NCBI RefSeq assembly: GCF_013409065.1
Contig: NZ_JACBZP010000001.1
Span: forward strand, 2,542,001 to 2,606,000
Direction of reading: 5' to 3'
DNA from: Spelaeicoccus albus
Lineage (GTDB): Bacteria; Actinomycetota; Actinomycetes; Actinomycetales; Brevibacteriaceae
DNA: 64,000 nt
This document shows positions 23,841 through 32,400 of the stretch, one piece after another (position 1 is the first letter of the stretch; each line of letters opens with the position of its first letter). The position numbers and the translations under genes are program-made. The notes under the pieces are model-generated. The model was given only the letters and a program-made list of their open reading frames with translations. It had not been told where the DNA came from and did no database searches.

Positions 23841-25484
23841 TTATTCGGACTTGTTCGCGGTGCTGTGGTTTGTGCGCCGGCGACGGCGCCGAGGACGGTT
23901 TTCACCGCGCTGATTGGCATCGCGCTGGTTCCCGGCGCCGGGCTTTTCGCTGCCGGGTTTTCCGCTGCCGGGCCGGCCGCCGTCGCCGTTCTGGCTATTG
24001 CCGCGACCGCCGTCCCGGCGCGGTTTGCCCCCGCGCCGGCGGCCACGCGGTGCACCGCGATCGGAGTCGCGTCCGGAGGGCTGGCGGTCGGAATGCTTGG
24101 CCCCCGTCTCGCCGACGTCCTCGAGCTTCTCGGCGCCGAGCCCCGCATGGGTGCGCTTGTCCTTCGGCAATCGGCCCTTGGTGCCCTGCGGGATGCCGAG
24201 ATCGGAGTAAAGGTGCGGCGACGTCGAATACGTCTCGACCGGTTCACCGAATCCGAGGTCCAGTCCGCGATCGATCAGCGTCCAACGCGGGACGTCGTCC
24301 CAGTCGACGAACGTGATGGCGATCCCGGCGTTGCCGGCGCGGCCGGTGCGGCCGATGCGGTGCAAGTACGTCTTCTCGTCTTCCGGGCACTGGTAGTTGA
24401 TGACGTGTGTGACGTCGTCCACGTCAATGCCGCGGGCAGCAACGTCGGTTGCGACCAGCACGTCGACCTTGTCGTGCCGGAACGCGCGCATCGCCTGTTC
24501 GCGAGCGCCCTGACCGAGATCACCGTGCAGGGCTCCGGCCGCGAAGCCGCGGTCGGTGAGCTCATCGGCGAGTTTCGCGGCAGTGCGCTTCGTGCGGGTG
24601 AAGATGATTGTGCGTCCGCGGCCTTCGGCTTGCAGCACGCGGGCGACGACCTCGGACTTGTCCATGGCGTGCGCGCGGTAGACGTGCTGCTTCGTGTTCT
24701 TCACGGTCGCGCCGTCGTCGTCCGGATCAGCCGCGCGGATATGCGTGGGCCGCGTCATATAACGGCGGGCCAGGCTGATGACGGCGCCCGGCATGGTGGC
24801 CGAGAACAACATGGTCTGGCGGATCTCGGGCACTGCGGCAATGAGGCGTTCGACGTCCGGGAGGAAGCCGAGGTCGAGCATTTCGTCGGCTTCGTCCAGC
24901 ACGACCGTGCGAATCTGCGACAAGTTGAGCTTGCGCTGCCCGTACAGGTCGAGCAGTCGTCCGGGAGTGCCGACGACTATTTCAACGCCGGCCGCGAGCG
25001 CGTCCAATTGCGGTTCGAACGCGCGACCGCCGTAAATCGTCACGATGCGGACGCCGCGTCCGGCGCCGGCCTTCTTCAGGTCCTCGGCCACTTGGAACGC
25101 GAGTTCGCGAGTCGGGGCCACAATGAGTGCTTGCGGAGCGCCCGGGAGCCTCAAGCGGTCATAGCCGCTCTCCTCGGGCGTGACGACGCGTTGCAGCGCC
25201 GGGATGCCGAAGCCGAGTGTCTTACCGGTTCCGGTTTTGGCTTGGCCGATGATATCGGCGCCGGTCAGTGCGACCGGGAGAGTGAGCGCTTGAATCGGGA
25301 AGGCATCGGTGATGCCGTTCTTTGCCAGCGCGTCCACGATGGGCGTGATGACCCCGAGGTCGGCGAATGTCGTGTTTTTGGGCGCCTGCTCGGGCGTCAA
25401 TTCTTCAGTGGTTTCCAAAGTCAAAGCTGAGCGATCCTTGCTTACGGCTGAGATGCGGACTCGGGGGAGAACAGCGTGGTACAC
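23841..25484 (-). CDS. rhlE: DEAD-box RNA helicase, RhlE type
   Basis: ATP-dependent RNA helicase, up to 547 residues. Motifs in order: Q motif region FADLGVITPIVDAL...FPIQ, Walker A AKTGTGKT, TPGRLLDLYG, Walker B VLDEADEMLDLGF, SAT, then GRTIIFTRTKR, ARGIDVDDV and HRIGRTGR. The last 110 residues are an Arg/Gly/Asn-rich basic tail, usual for RhlE proteins in high-GC actinobacteria. The start is uncertain: GTG at 25484, or TTG at 25424 which has AAGGA ten bases upstream and gives the more usual N-terminus. A long leader (promoter near 25636) and an overlapping upstream ORF precede it. Neighbour of the ferritin-like gene, as Rv3211. Confidence 0.88.
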   Translation of the reverse strand: MYHAVLPRVRISAVSKDRSALTLETTEELTPEQAPKNTTFADLGVITPIVDALAKNGITDAFPIQALTLPVALTGADIIGQAKTGTGKTLGFGIPALQRVVTPEESGYDRLRLPGAPQALIVAPTRELAFQVAEDLKKAGAGRGVRIVTIYGGRAFEPQLDALAAGVEIVVGTPGRLLDLYGQRKLNLSQIRTVVLDEADEMLDLGFLPDVERLIAAVPEIRQTMLFSATMPGAVISLARRYMTRPTHIRAADPDDDGATVKNTKQHVYRAHAMDKSEVVARVLQAEGRGRTIIFTRTKRTAAKLADELTDRGFAAGALHGDLGQGAREQAMRAFRHDKVDVLVATDVAARGIDVDDVTHVINYQCPEDEKTYLHRIGRTGRAGNAGIAITFVDWDDVPRWTLIDRGLDLGFGEPVETYSTSPHLYSDLGIPQGTKGRLPKDKRTHAGLGAEKLEDVGETGAKHSDRQPSGRDSDRGAPRGRRRGGKPRRDGGRGNSQNGDGGRPGSGKPGSEKPGAGNQRDANQRGENRPRRRRRRTNHSTANKSE

Positions 25485-25623
25485 GCGCCGGTGATGATCC
25501 GGTTGGTCTCTCGCGGAACGGGCCGCAGAACGAAAACCGAGACATCCGCACTATCAGTTGCCTACGAAGCCGATCGCGCAATGCGTCACTTGAAAAAAAT
25601 CGTTCTCGTTCACGACCGGGCAT
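25405..25623 (-). CDS. Possible upstream ORF overlapping the helicase start
   Basis: A 72-codon frame begins at ATG 25623, with GGAG eight bases before it, about 6-13 bases downstream of a good -10 (TATACT at 25641-25636). It is Arg-rich (MPGRERERFFSSDALRDRLR) and ends at 25405, past both possible helicase starts (25484 and 25424), in another frame. Ribosomes that translate it would run over the helicase start. I do not recognise a homologue; it may be a regulatory leader or chance. Confidence 0.3.
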   Translation of the reverse strand: MPGRERERFFSSDALRDRLRRQLIVRMSRFSFCGPFRERPTGSSPARVPRCSPPSPHLSRKQGSLSFDFGNH

Positions 25624-25635
25624 CTTGATTTCTCC

Positions 25636-25641
25636 AGTATA
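25636..25641 (-). promoter_or_regulatory. -10 element for the helicase transcript
   Basis: TATACT on the minus strand, close to the sigma-70-type consensus. It predicts a 5' leader of about 145-205 nt containing a T7 run (complement of 25593-25599) after a weak stem. Confidence 0.5.
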
Positions 25642-25704
25642 CCGGCCGGCGCCCCCATGCGTGAAACGGACACTCGCCGGGCGCGGCGGACGTCGGCTCC
25701 CGGG

Positions 25705-25710
25705 TAGGGT
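25705..25710 (+). promoter_or_regulatory. Leaderless -10 element of the ferritin-like gene
   Basis: TAGGGT, seven bases, then ATG at 25718. Confidence 0.55.
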
Positions 25711-25717
25711 GGAAAAC

Positions 25718-26449
25718 ATGACTGAGAGCGCTGCCGGTGCAGGGACCGGGACACGCCGGCAAGCCGTCGATCAGCTCTTGGCGTTCTTGGCGTGCGGCGA
25801 GTTGAACGCATTCGAACGTACCGCCACGGACTCCCGATTCGCGCCGACGATCTCCGATCGGGTGGAGCTGGCCGGGCACGCCGTCACCGAATGGCGGCAC
25901 TATGAGCTGGTGGCCGGTCGCCTGACCGAACGCGGCGTCGACGTCAACGCCGCGATGAGCGTGTACGAGGCCCCACTGCAGACCTTCCACGACCGGACCA
26001 GGCCGCGCGATTGGTACGAGTCGTTGATGAAGGCGTACGTGTCCGACGGGATGGTCAATGATTTTTATCGCGCGTTCGCCGCACACTTGGACCCGTCAAC
26101 GCGCGAACTGATCGAGCGGGTACTGGGACAGACCGGGCACAGCGCCTTCATCGTCGACCGACTGCGGCTGGCAATTGCCGACGACAATCGGCTCGGCGGA
26201 CGCCTGGCTCTATGGGGGCGCCGTCTGGTTGGCGAAGCGCTCTCGCAGGCGGGTCACGCAGCCGAACGCGGCGGCCCCGGAATGATGGAATTGCTCGGTG
26301 ACGACAATCAGCAGGCCGGCGCCGGCGAAGAATCGGGCGCGTCGTCCGGCGCTGCCCCGGACGAGCCGGGCGCCCGAATCAGCAGAATCTTCGCCATGAT
26401 GACCGAAGAACATTCCCGCCGCATGATGGCGCTGGGCCTGAGTGCGTGA
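25718..26449 (+). CDS. Ferritin-like fold protein (Rv3210c type)
   Basis: A 243-residue, mostly helical protein with evenly spaced acidic and His residues (FLACGELNAFERTATDS, LAGHAVTEWRHYELVA, DWYESLMKAYVSDGMVNDF), suggesting the ferritin-like four-helix fold also used by tRNA hydroxylase MiaE-like proteins. Whether a di-iron site is intact cannot be settled by eye. Residues about 190-220 are Gly/Ala/Glu low complexity. The gene sits between rhlE and DUF3107 exactly as in mycobacteria. Its last six codons and stop form one arm of a long inverted repeat. Confidence 0.75.
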   Translation: MTESAAGAGTGTRRQAVDQLLAFLACGELNAFERTATDSRFAPTISDRVELAGHAVTEWRHYELVAGRLTERGVDVNAAMSVYEAPLQTFHDRTRPRDWYESLMKAYVSDGMVNDFYRAFAAHLDPSTRELIERVLGQTGHSAFIVDRLRLAIADDNRLGGRLALWGRRLVGEALSQAGHAAERGGPGMMELLGDDNQQAGAGEESGASSGAAPDEPGARISRIFAMMTEEHSRRMMALGLSA

Positions 26450-26487
26450 CCGGGCCGACCGGCCCCGTCACGCACTCAGGCCCAGCG
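26430..26487. repeat. Inverted repeat using the 3' end of the ferritin-like gene
   Basis: Positions 26430-26450 (last codons and TGA) and 26467-26487 are exact 21-bp reverse complements. Inside them GGGCC and GGCCC add 5 bp with a GACC loop. The transcript would fold into a stem of about 26 bp that includes its stop codon; no T run follows. Confidence 0.9.
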
Positions 26488-26542
26488 TCGCCGGCCCGAA
26501 CGGAATAGCCGACGAATCGGCCCCGAGCATCAGCCCAACGAA

Positions 26543-26767
26543 TTAAATGGGGCCGAAGCCGACGCGGTGCTGTTCCTCGGTGCCGATTTCGACGTAGCCG
26601 ATCTGCGCGCCCGGGACGACAAGCGTGCGACCCTTTTTGTCGGTCAATTCGAGCACCGAGCCGTCAGCGATCGCCGCAGCCACGTCTTTCTTGACGTCGT
26701 CCTTGCCGGCCTCCGGCTCGAAGACGAGTTCGCGGTTCGTGTGTTGCACGCCAATCTTGATTTCCAC
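26543..26767 (-). CDS. DUF3107 small protein
   Basis: A 74-residue protein starting MEIKIGVQHTNRELVFE and containing LTDKKGRTLVVPGAQIGYVEIG, typical of the actinobacterial DUF3107 family (Rv3208A, TB9.4). Function unknown; its length and conserved basic centre suggest a small single-domain protein. It ends with RVGFGPI, as relatives do. A ribosome binding site (AAGGAG, minus strand) lies about eight bases before the ATG. Convergent with the ferritin-like gene, with the long hairpin between them. Confidence 0.88.
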   Translation of the reverse strand: MEIKIGVQHTNRELVFEPEAGKDDVKKDVAAAIADGSVLELTDKKGRTLVVPGAQIGYVEIGTEEQHRVGFGPI

Positions 26768-26925
26768 TGAAGGCTCCTTTATGTCTGGTTCTGCTTACTC
26801 TAACCGCGCACTCGACAGTATTATTCACAGTCCGGCCTTTCCGGCGCGCGGTTCAGCGTCGAGCGAACGGCTCCCCGATGAGACAGCCAGGCAGTCCGGC
26901 AGCCCGGCAGCTGCTTGCCGGCGGC

Positions 26926-27582
26926 CTATCCGGCCTGCTTGCCGCCGGTCTGCGCGGTTTCGGCTTGCCCGGTCATGGGGAACCTGCTGATTCCGCGCCA
27001 CGCCAGCCGGGCCGTGAGCTCGACGGCTTCGGCGCGCGGTACCGGATCCGGGTCGGCCAGCCAGTACCGCGCCGCCGATTCGGCCATGCCGGCCAGACCG
27101 CGGCCCAACAGCAGCGCTTCGGGTTTGTCCAGGCCGGTGTCGTCGGCGATGATGTCGGAAATTGCGGCGGCGCACGCGCTTTGCAGTTGTTCGACGCGGT
27201 CGGCGACGTCGTCGTCGCGCAAATCCGAGCCGAAGATCAAGCGGAAGGCGTGGTCGCCTTGCGCCACAAACGAGAAATAGGCGTCAATCGCGCCAAGTAC
27301 GCGCAGCTTGTTGTCGTTCGTGGCCGCCAATGCGTCTTCTATGGCTGTCTCCAGCGCGAGCGCATTTGCATCGACGATCGCCAGATAAAGCTCGCGCTTA
27401 CCGGGAAAGTGCTGGTAGAGCACTGGTTTGGAAACGCCCGCGACGTCGGCGATCTCCTCCATGGACGCTGCATGAAAGCCGCGCCGGGCAAAAACGTCTT
27501 GCGCTGCAGCAAGCAGTTGGGCTCGCCGGACGTCGCGCGGCAGTCGGGCACTTCGGGGCCGTGCTGGCTGGTTTTGTGACAC
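26926..27582 (-). CDS. TetR-family transcriptional regulator
   Basis: A 218-residue repressor type protein. The N-terminal helix-turn-helix domain is clear: QLLAAAQDVFARRGFHAASMEEIADVAGVSKPVLYQHFPGKREL, here quoted by its recognition part VSKPVLYQHFPGKREL (about residues 45-60). The rest is a helical ligand-binding domain. I choose GTG at 27582 because TAGTAT lies six bases upstream (leaderless pattern); a TTG two codons earlier would put the start at 27588. It is divergent from moeZ with 36 bp between the starts, so it may control moeZ and itself. Equivalent of Rv3208. Confidence 0.87.
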   Translation of the reverse strand: MSQNQPARPRSARLPRDVRRAQLLAAAQDVFARRGFHAASMEEIADVAGVSKPVLYQHFPGKRELYLAIVDANALALETAIEDALAATNDNKLRVLGAIDAYFSFVAQGDHAFRLIFGSDLRDDDVADRVEQLQSACAAAISDIIADDTGLDKPEALLLGRGLAGMAESAARYWLADPDPVPRAEAVELTARLAWRGISRFPMTGQAETAQTGGKQAG

Positions 27583-27588
27583 GCCCAA

Positions 27589-27594
27589 ATACTA
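27589..27594 (-). promoter_or_regulatory. Leaderless -10 element of the tetR gene
   Basis: Minus-strand TAGTAT, six bases (TTGGGC), then GTG at 27582. Confidence 0.5.
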
Positions 27595-27605
27595 CGCGCC
27601 GGCGG

Positions 27606-27611
27606 TAGCCT
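27606..27611 (+). promoter_or_regulatory. Leaderless -10 element of moeZ
   Basis: TAGCCT, seven bases, then ATG at 27619. Confidence 0.5.
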
Positions 27612-27618
27612 GGACCGT

Positions 27619-28800
27619 ATGAGCAAGAATTCCGCGCGACCGGCCGCCGTGGAACCGGCGGCGGAGCTGACCGCCGACGAAATCGGCCGGTATTCCCGCC
27701 AGTTGATACTGCCGGACATCGGGATGCTCGGGCAGCGTCGATTGAAGAACGCCAAGGTGCTGGTGATCGGCGCCGGCGGACTGGGCGCTCCGGCGCTGCT
27801 GTACCTGGCGGCCGCGGGCGTCGGCACGATCGGCATCGTCGACGATGACACCGTCGACCTGTCGAACCTCAGCCGGCAGGTCATTCATTCGATGGCCGAC
27901 GTCGGCAGGCCCAAGATCGACTCGGCCGCCGAATCGATCGCCGCGCTCAACCCGCTGGTGCGCGTGGACAAGCATCGGCTGCGCTTGACCTCGGGCAACG
28001 CCGAAGAGATCTTTTCCCGATACGACGTCGTGCTCGACGGCACCGACAATTTCGGCACCCGCTATTTGATTTCGGACGCCGCCGCGGACGCCGGGAAACC
28101 GCACGTGTGGGGGTCGATCCTCCGTTTCGACGGTCAGGTGAGCGTCTTTTACGGCGGCGACGCCGGTGCCGGAGACGTCCGTGGTCCGACGTACCGCGAT
28201 CTCTATCCGGAGTCGCCACCGGCCGGTCTGGCCCCGTCGTGCGAGGAGGCGGGCGTGCTCGGCGTCCTGTGTTCGTCGATCGGATCCGTCATGGCCGGTG
28301 AAGCCGTCAAGCTGGTGACCGGGATCGGACGAACCCTCATCGGCCGGCTACTCGTGTTCGACGCGCTTGACATGACCTGGCAGGAAATCCCGGTTGCGAC
28401 CGGCGACACGCCGCCGCCGGCGCGCCCGGACCCGGAACCCGAACCGGTGCACGACGACTTCACGCCGCCGAGCGTGAGCGCGCCGGAGTTGGCGGCTCGG
28501 TTGGCCGACCGTGAAGCGGGTCGCGACGACTTCGAGTTGATCGACGTGCGCGGCCCGGCCGAGCACGACATCGTGGCGGTCCCGGGGGCACGGGTGCTCC
28601 CGCTTGCCGAATTCGAAACCGGCCGGGCGCTGGCCGAGCTTCCGTCCGACAAGGACATCATCGTGCACTGCAAGTCCGGCGGACGGTCACTGCGCGCCGT
28701 CCGGCTCATGCACGATGCGGGGTTCGCCCGGGCCATTCAAATGGACGGCGGCGTGCTGGCGTGGATCGACCAGGTCGCTCCGGATCAGCCGAAGTACTGA
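27619..28800 (+). CDS. moeZ: Adenylyltransferase/sulfurtransferase MoeZ (E1-like plus rhodanese)
   Basis: Activates sulfur-carrier proteins by adenylation and then transfers sulfur, serving molybdopterin, thiamine or cysteine pathways. 393 residues. About residues 15-250 are the ThiF/MoeB fold: GAGGLGAPALLYLAAAGVG nucleotide loop, DDDTVDLSNLSRQ with the catalytic Asp/Arg, and the DGTDNFGTRYLI segment. Residues about 285-393 are a rhodanese domain with the active cysteine C351 in CKSGGRS. The linker is Pro-rich. The two zinc CxxC motifs of some MoeB proteins are not evident, as in mycobacterial MoeZ. Leaderless start; divergent from tetR. Confidence 0.92.
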   Translation: MSKNSARPAAVEPAAELTADEIGRYSRQLILPDIGMLGQRRLKNAKVLVIGAGGLGAPALLYLAAAGVGTIGIVDDDTVDLSNLSRQVIHSMADVGRPKIDSAAESIAALNPLVRVDKHRLRLTSGNAEEIFSRYDVVLDGTDNFGTRYLISDAAADAGKPHVWGSILRFDGQVSVFYGGDAGAGDVRGPTYRDLYPESPPAGLAPSCEEAGVLGVLCSSIGSVMAGEAVKLVTGIGRTLIGRLLVFDALDMTWQEIPVATGDTPPPARPDPEPEPVHDDFTPPSVSAPELAARLADREAGRDDFELIDVRGPAEHDIVAVPGARVLPLAEFETGRALAELPSDKDIIVHCKSGGRSLRAVRLMHDAGFARAIQMDGGVLAWIDQVAPDQPKY

Positions 28801-28828
28801 CGGGGACGGCGTGGGACGATCGGCGACA

Positions 28829-29095
28829 ATGCGCAGCCGCGTCCTCGTGCGCGGCCGGGTGCAAGGCGTCGGCTTCCGGTACTGGACCAGACGCGAGGCG
28901 GCGGCGCTGGGACTGACCGGATACGTCCGCAACACGGCGTCCGGCCTGGTGGAGGCGGAAGTTGAAGGCGAATCCGGCGCCGTGGCCGTAATGATCGACA
29001 AGTTTCAATCGGGCCCGCCGCACGCCCGCGTGGACCACGTCGACGTGCACACGGTGCCGACGACCGGCGCCGGCGGATTCGCCATCACCGACTGA
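28829..29095 (+). CDS. acyP: Acylphosphatase
   Basis: Small 88-residue enzyme hydrolysing acyl phosphates. The signature GRVQGVGFRYWTRREA contains the phosphate-binding loop with its catalytic Arg, and GYVRNTASGLVEAEVEG contains the catalytic Asn. Length and order fit the family exactly. The ATG at 28829 is chosen for its match to the family start; GTG at 28811 is also in frame. Only 28 bp separate it from moeZ, so it may be read through from there. Confidence 0.9.
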   Translation: MRSRVLVRGRVQGVGFRYWTRREAAALGLTGYVRNTASGLVEAEVEGESGAVAVMIDKFQSGPPHARVDHVDVHTVPTTGAGGFAITD

Positions 29096-29105
29096 ACGCT
29101 GCCGA

Positions 29106-29111
29106 TAGGAT
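29106..29111 (+). promoter_or_regulatory. Leaderless -10 element of the ATL gene
   Basis: TAGGAT, seven bases, then ATG at 29119. It would start the ATL-adnA-adnB transcript. Confidence 0.55.
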
Positions 29112-29118
29112 CGAAGGC

Positions 29119-29475
29119 ATGGCCGACCCCGCGACTTTCGACGACTACGCCGAGCAGGTGTACGACGTCGTCGAAGAGATCCCGCCGGGGCGCGTGCTGA
29201 CGTACGGTGACATCGCCGAACTCATCGGCTCGGGCGGCCCGCGCCAAGTTGCGGCAGTCATGTCGCGCGGCGTCGGCGGGCCGTGGTGGCGCGTCGTCCG
29301 CGCCGACGGGTCGCTCCCCGAACGGCTGGCCGGGCGGGCGCGCAGCCACTACCTGGCCGAGCGCATGCCGTTGATGCCCGGCACCTACCGCGTGCGGATG
29401 AGCGCTGCCCGCTGGACCCCTGCCCGGTGCCCCCAGCCGTCGTCGTCGGTGCCGGATGATCAAATCAAACCATGA
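29119..29475 (+). CDS. Alkyltransferase-like protein (ATL)
   Basis: A 118-residue protein with the DNA-binding domain of O6-alkylguanine-DNA alkyltransferases: VYDVVEEIPPGRVLTYGDIA, PRQVAAVMSRG. The alkyl-acceptor motif PCHR is replaced by PWWR (near residue 54), so there is no acceptor cysteine. ATL proteins bind alkylated guanine and hand it to nucleotide excision repair. The TGA overlaps the adnA ATG, joining it to the recombination genes; Rv3204 has the same position in mycobacteria. Confidence 0.88.
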   Translation: MADPATFDDYAEQVYDVVEEIPPGRVLTYGDIAELIGSGGPRQVAAVMSRGVGGPWWRVVRADGSLPERLAGRARSHYLAERMPLMPGTYRVRMSAARWTPARCPQPSSSVPDDQIKP

Positions 29476-32400
29476 GACCGTTCTTCACCGCGCCCGCCGA
29501 GCCGCACGCTGCGGCGAGGCATGCGCCGGACGCCGGGCAGCAGGCGGCGTCCGACGCCGTCCGTGCCGGCGCATCGGTCATCGTCACGGGGGCGCCGGGC
29601 ACCGGTAAGACGACTGCCGTCGTCGACTGCGTGGAGGCGGCCGTACGCGCCGGCACGCCCATTGATCGAATAGTCACGCTGGCGCCGACCCGGCAGTCGG
29701 CAGCCCGGCTACGCCAGTTGCTCAGCGACCGGATCGACGTGCCGAGCCGTGGTCCGTTGGCCCGGACGCCGCACAGCCTGGCATTCAGCCTGGTCGGCGC
29801 CAAGGACGCGGCAGCCGGCCGCCCGTTGCCGAGTTTCATTTCCGGACCCGAGCAAGACCGCATCATCGCCGACCTACTGGCCGGCCACGCGGCCGGCGAA
29901 GGCAAGATGCCCGAGTGGCCGGACTCGATGGGCCCCGACGTCCGCGCGACGGCCGGATTCCGGCACGAACTGCGCGAAGTGCTGATGCGCGCCTTGGAAT
30001 GGGGGATCGATTCTCGTCGACTCGCGGAATTGGCGCGTGCGGCCGACCGCCCCGAATGGCTGGCATGTTCGACGCTGCTTGACGAATACCTGCAGGTGAC
30101 CACGATGCAGTCCGAGAATGCCCTCGACCCGGCGGCGGTGATCGCGGCAGCGGTCGACGTGTTGGACGACATGTCCGGCGACGTCGATTTCGCGGATTGG
30201 CGGCTGCCGGACCTGCTGGTTGTCGACGACTTGCAGGACTTCACCGAAGCCGGAGCCCGGCTGATCGACGTGCTGGTCTCGCGCGGGGCCGCGCTGCTGG
30301 CAACCGGCGACCCGGATGCCACGTCTCAGGCCTTCCGCGGCGCCGAGCCGACGCTTCCGGCCGACGCCGATACCCGGTGGGCCGGCGCCCGGGAATTCCG
30401 GCGCGTCACATTGCCGTCGAGTCACCGGCAGACCCGGAGTCTCCGGGAAGCGACGGGGCGGGTGACCGAACGGATCGGCACGGCGGCCGGATTCCGGCAC
30501 CGGCGCCCTGCCGCATCCGATGACGGCGAACCAGTCACCGTTGCGGTCCTGCCGTCCACGGCCGGAGAGCACGCGTATATCGTCCACACGCTGCGCAGCG
30601 CCCACCTGTCACGCCGGCCGGTCGCATGGAAGGACATGGCAGTCGTCGTCAGGTCGGCATCGATTTTGCCGGGACTGCGCCGGGAACTTGCGGCGGCCGG
30701 CGTGCCCACCGACCTGGCCGCGCCCGATCTTCCGCTCGCCGACGAACCGGCCGTCCGGCCGCTGCTGATGGCCATTCGGATGGCCTTGCGCCCCGATCCG
30801 ACGCCGACCGTCGACGAGACTCTCGACTTGCTCACCAGCAGAATCGGCGGTGCCGACTCGGTAGTCATGCGCCGCTTGCGGATCGCCTTGCGGGAGCAGG
30901 AGCGCGCCGGCGGGGGAACGCGGGGCAGCGATGAGCTCCTGGCCGAAGCGCTTGGTCATCCGGCCGGACTGGACATGCTTCCGCACGCTCTGACGGCGCC
31001 CGTGCGCCGGGTCGCCGCCGTGCTGAGTGCTGCCCGGGAGAACGCCGACGGCACCGCACACGAAATCTTGTGGGCCGCATGGCAGGCCGCCGGCGTGGCG
31101 GACTCGTGGGCGCGGTCCGCGCTGGGTGACGATGCCGAATCGTTGCAGACCGGGGCCGATCTGGACGCGCTGATGCGGCTCTTCGCGGCCGCCGAGAAGT
31201 ACAGCGAAGTGTTCGTGGGCCTCGGGGCGGAAGGTTTTGGCGCGCATATCGAGGGTCAGCAGGTGGCCGAGGACACCCTTGCCGGTCGCGGCAGGCGTGA
31301 TGACGCGGTCACTTTGCTCACGGCGTCCGGCGCGTCCGGTCGCGAATGGGATCTGGTGGTCGTCCCGGCCGTCCAGGAAGGCGGGTGGCCGAATCTCACG
31401 CTTCGCGGGTCACTGCTGGGCGCCGGCGACTTGGCCGACGTGCTGAAAGCGCGGCCGCGTGCCGATCCGCGTGCCGCCCGGCGTGAGATTTTGGATGACG
31501 AGTTGCGGACCTTCACGGTGGCGATTTCGCGGGCGAGGCGCCGGCTGGTCGTCACGGCGGTCCGGGACGACGATCAGACGCCGTCGCCGTTCCTCGAACT
31601 CGTCGATCCCCCGGACGCCGATGACTCCCCGCGCCCCTTGACGGAAGTGCCCCGGCCGCTCAGCCTACGCGGTCTGGCCGCCGCGCTTCGCTCGAAGCTG
31701 ATCGCCGTCATAGCGGAGATGCCCGGGGGCGCCGACGCCGGTACCGCGACATCGGGCGGTACCGTAACGCCGCCCGATCCGCTCGACGGGCTGAGCGCCG
31801 AAGAATGCGCGGCGCTGCTTGCCGAGCTGGCCGGCGAGAACGTGCCCGGCGCATCAGTGCACGACTGGTACGGCCAATTAACGCCGTCAAGCACCGAGAC
31901 ACTCTACGCGGGCGAAGAAACGGTGCCGGTCAATCCGTCTCAGGTGGAGAAGTTCAATGAGTGCGCTCTGCGGTGGTTCTTGGAAACACACGGCGGCACG
32001 GCAGCCGACAGCGTGGGACAGAGCGTCGGCAACCTCGTGCACGAACTCGCCCACGAATTCCCGACCGGCGGCCTCGAGCCGATGTTGCACGCGCTGGGCG
32101 AGCGTCTGGGAGGACTGCCCGTCGAGTCCGCGTGGGAGGCCGCACAGCAGCGCCGCCGCGCCGAATCGATAGTCACCAAGTTGAACTCGTACCTGGTGGC
32201 GCACGCCGACATTCTGCTTGGCACCGAGATCTCGTTTGAAACCCGTTCCGGCCGGGCGCTCATGCGCGGACGCGTCGACAGGGTCGAACGCGGTGCCGAC
32301 GGCGGCCTTGTGATAGTCGATTTGAAGACCGGCGGCACGAAGCCTGCCGGCGACGAGCTGCCGCGCAACGCCCAACTGGGAAGTTATCAGGCTGCCGTCG

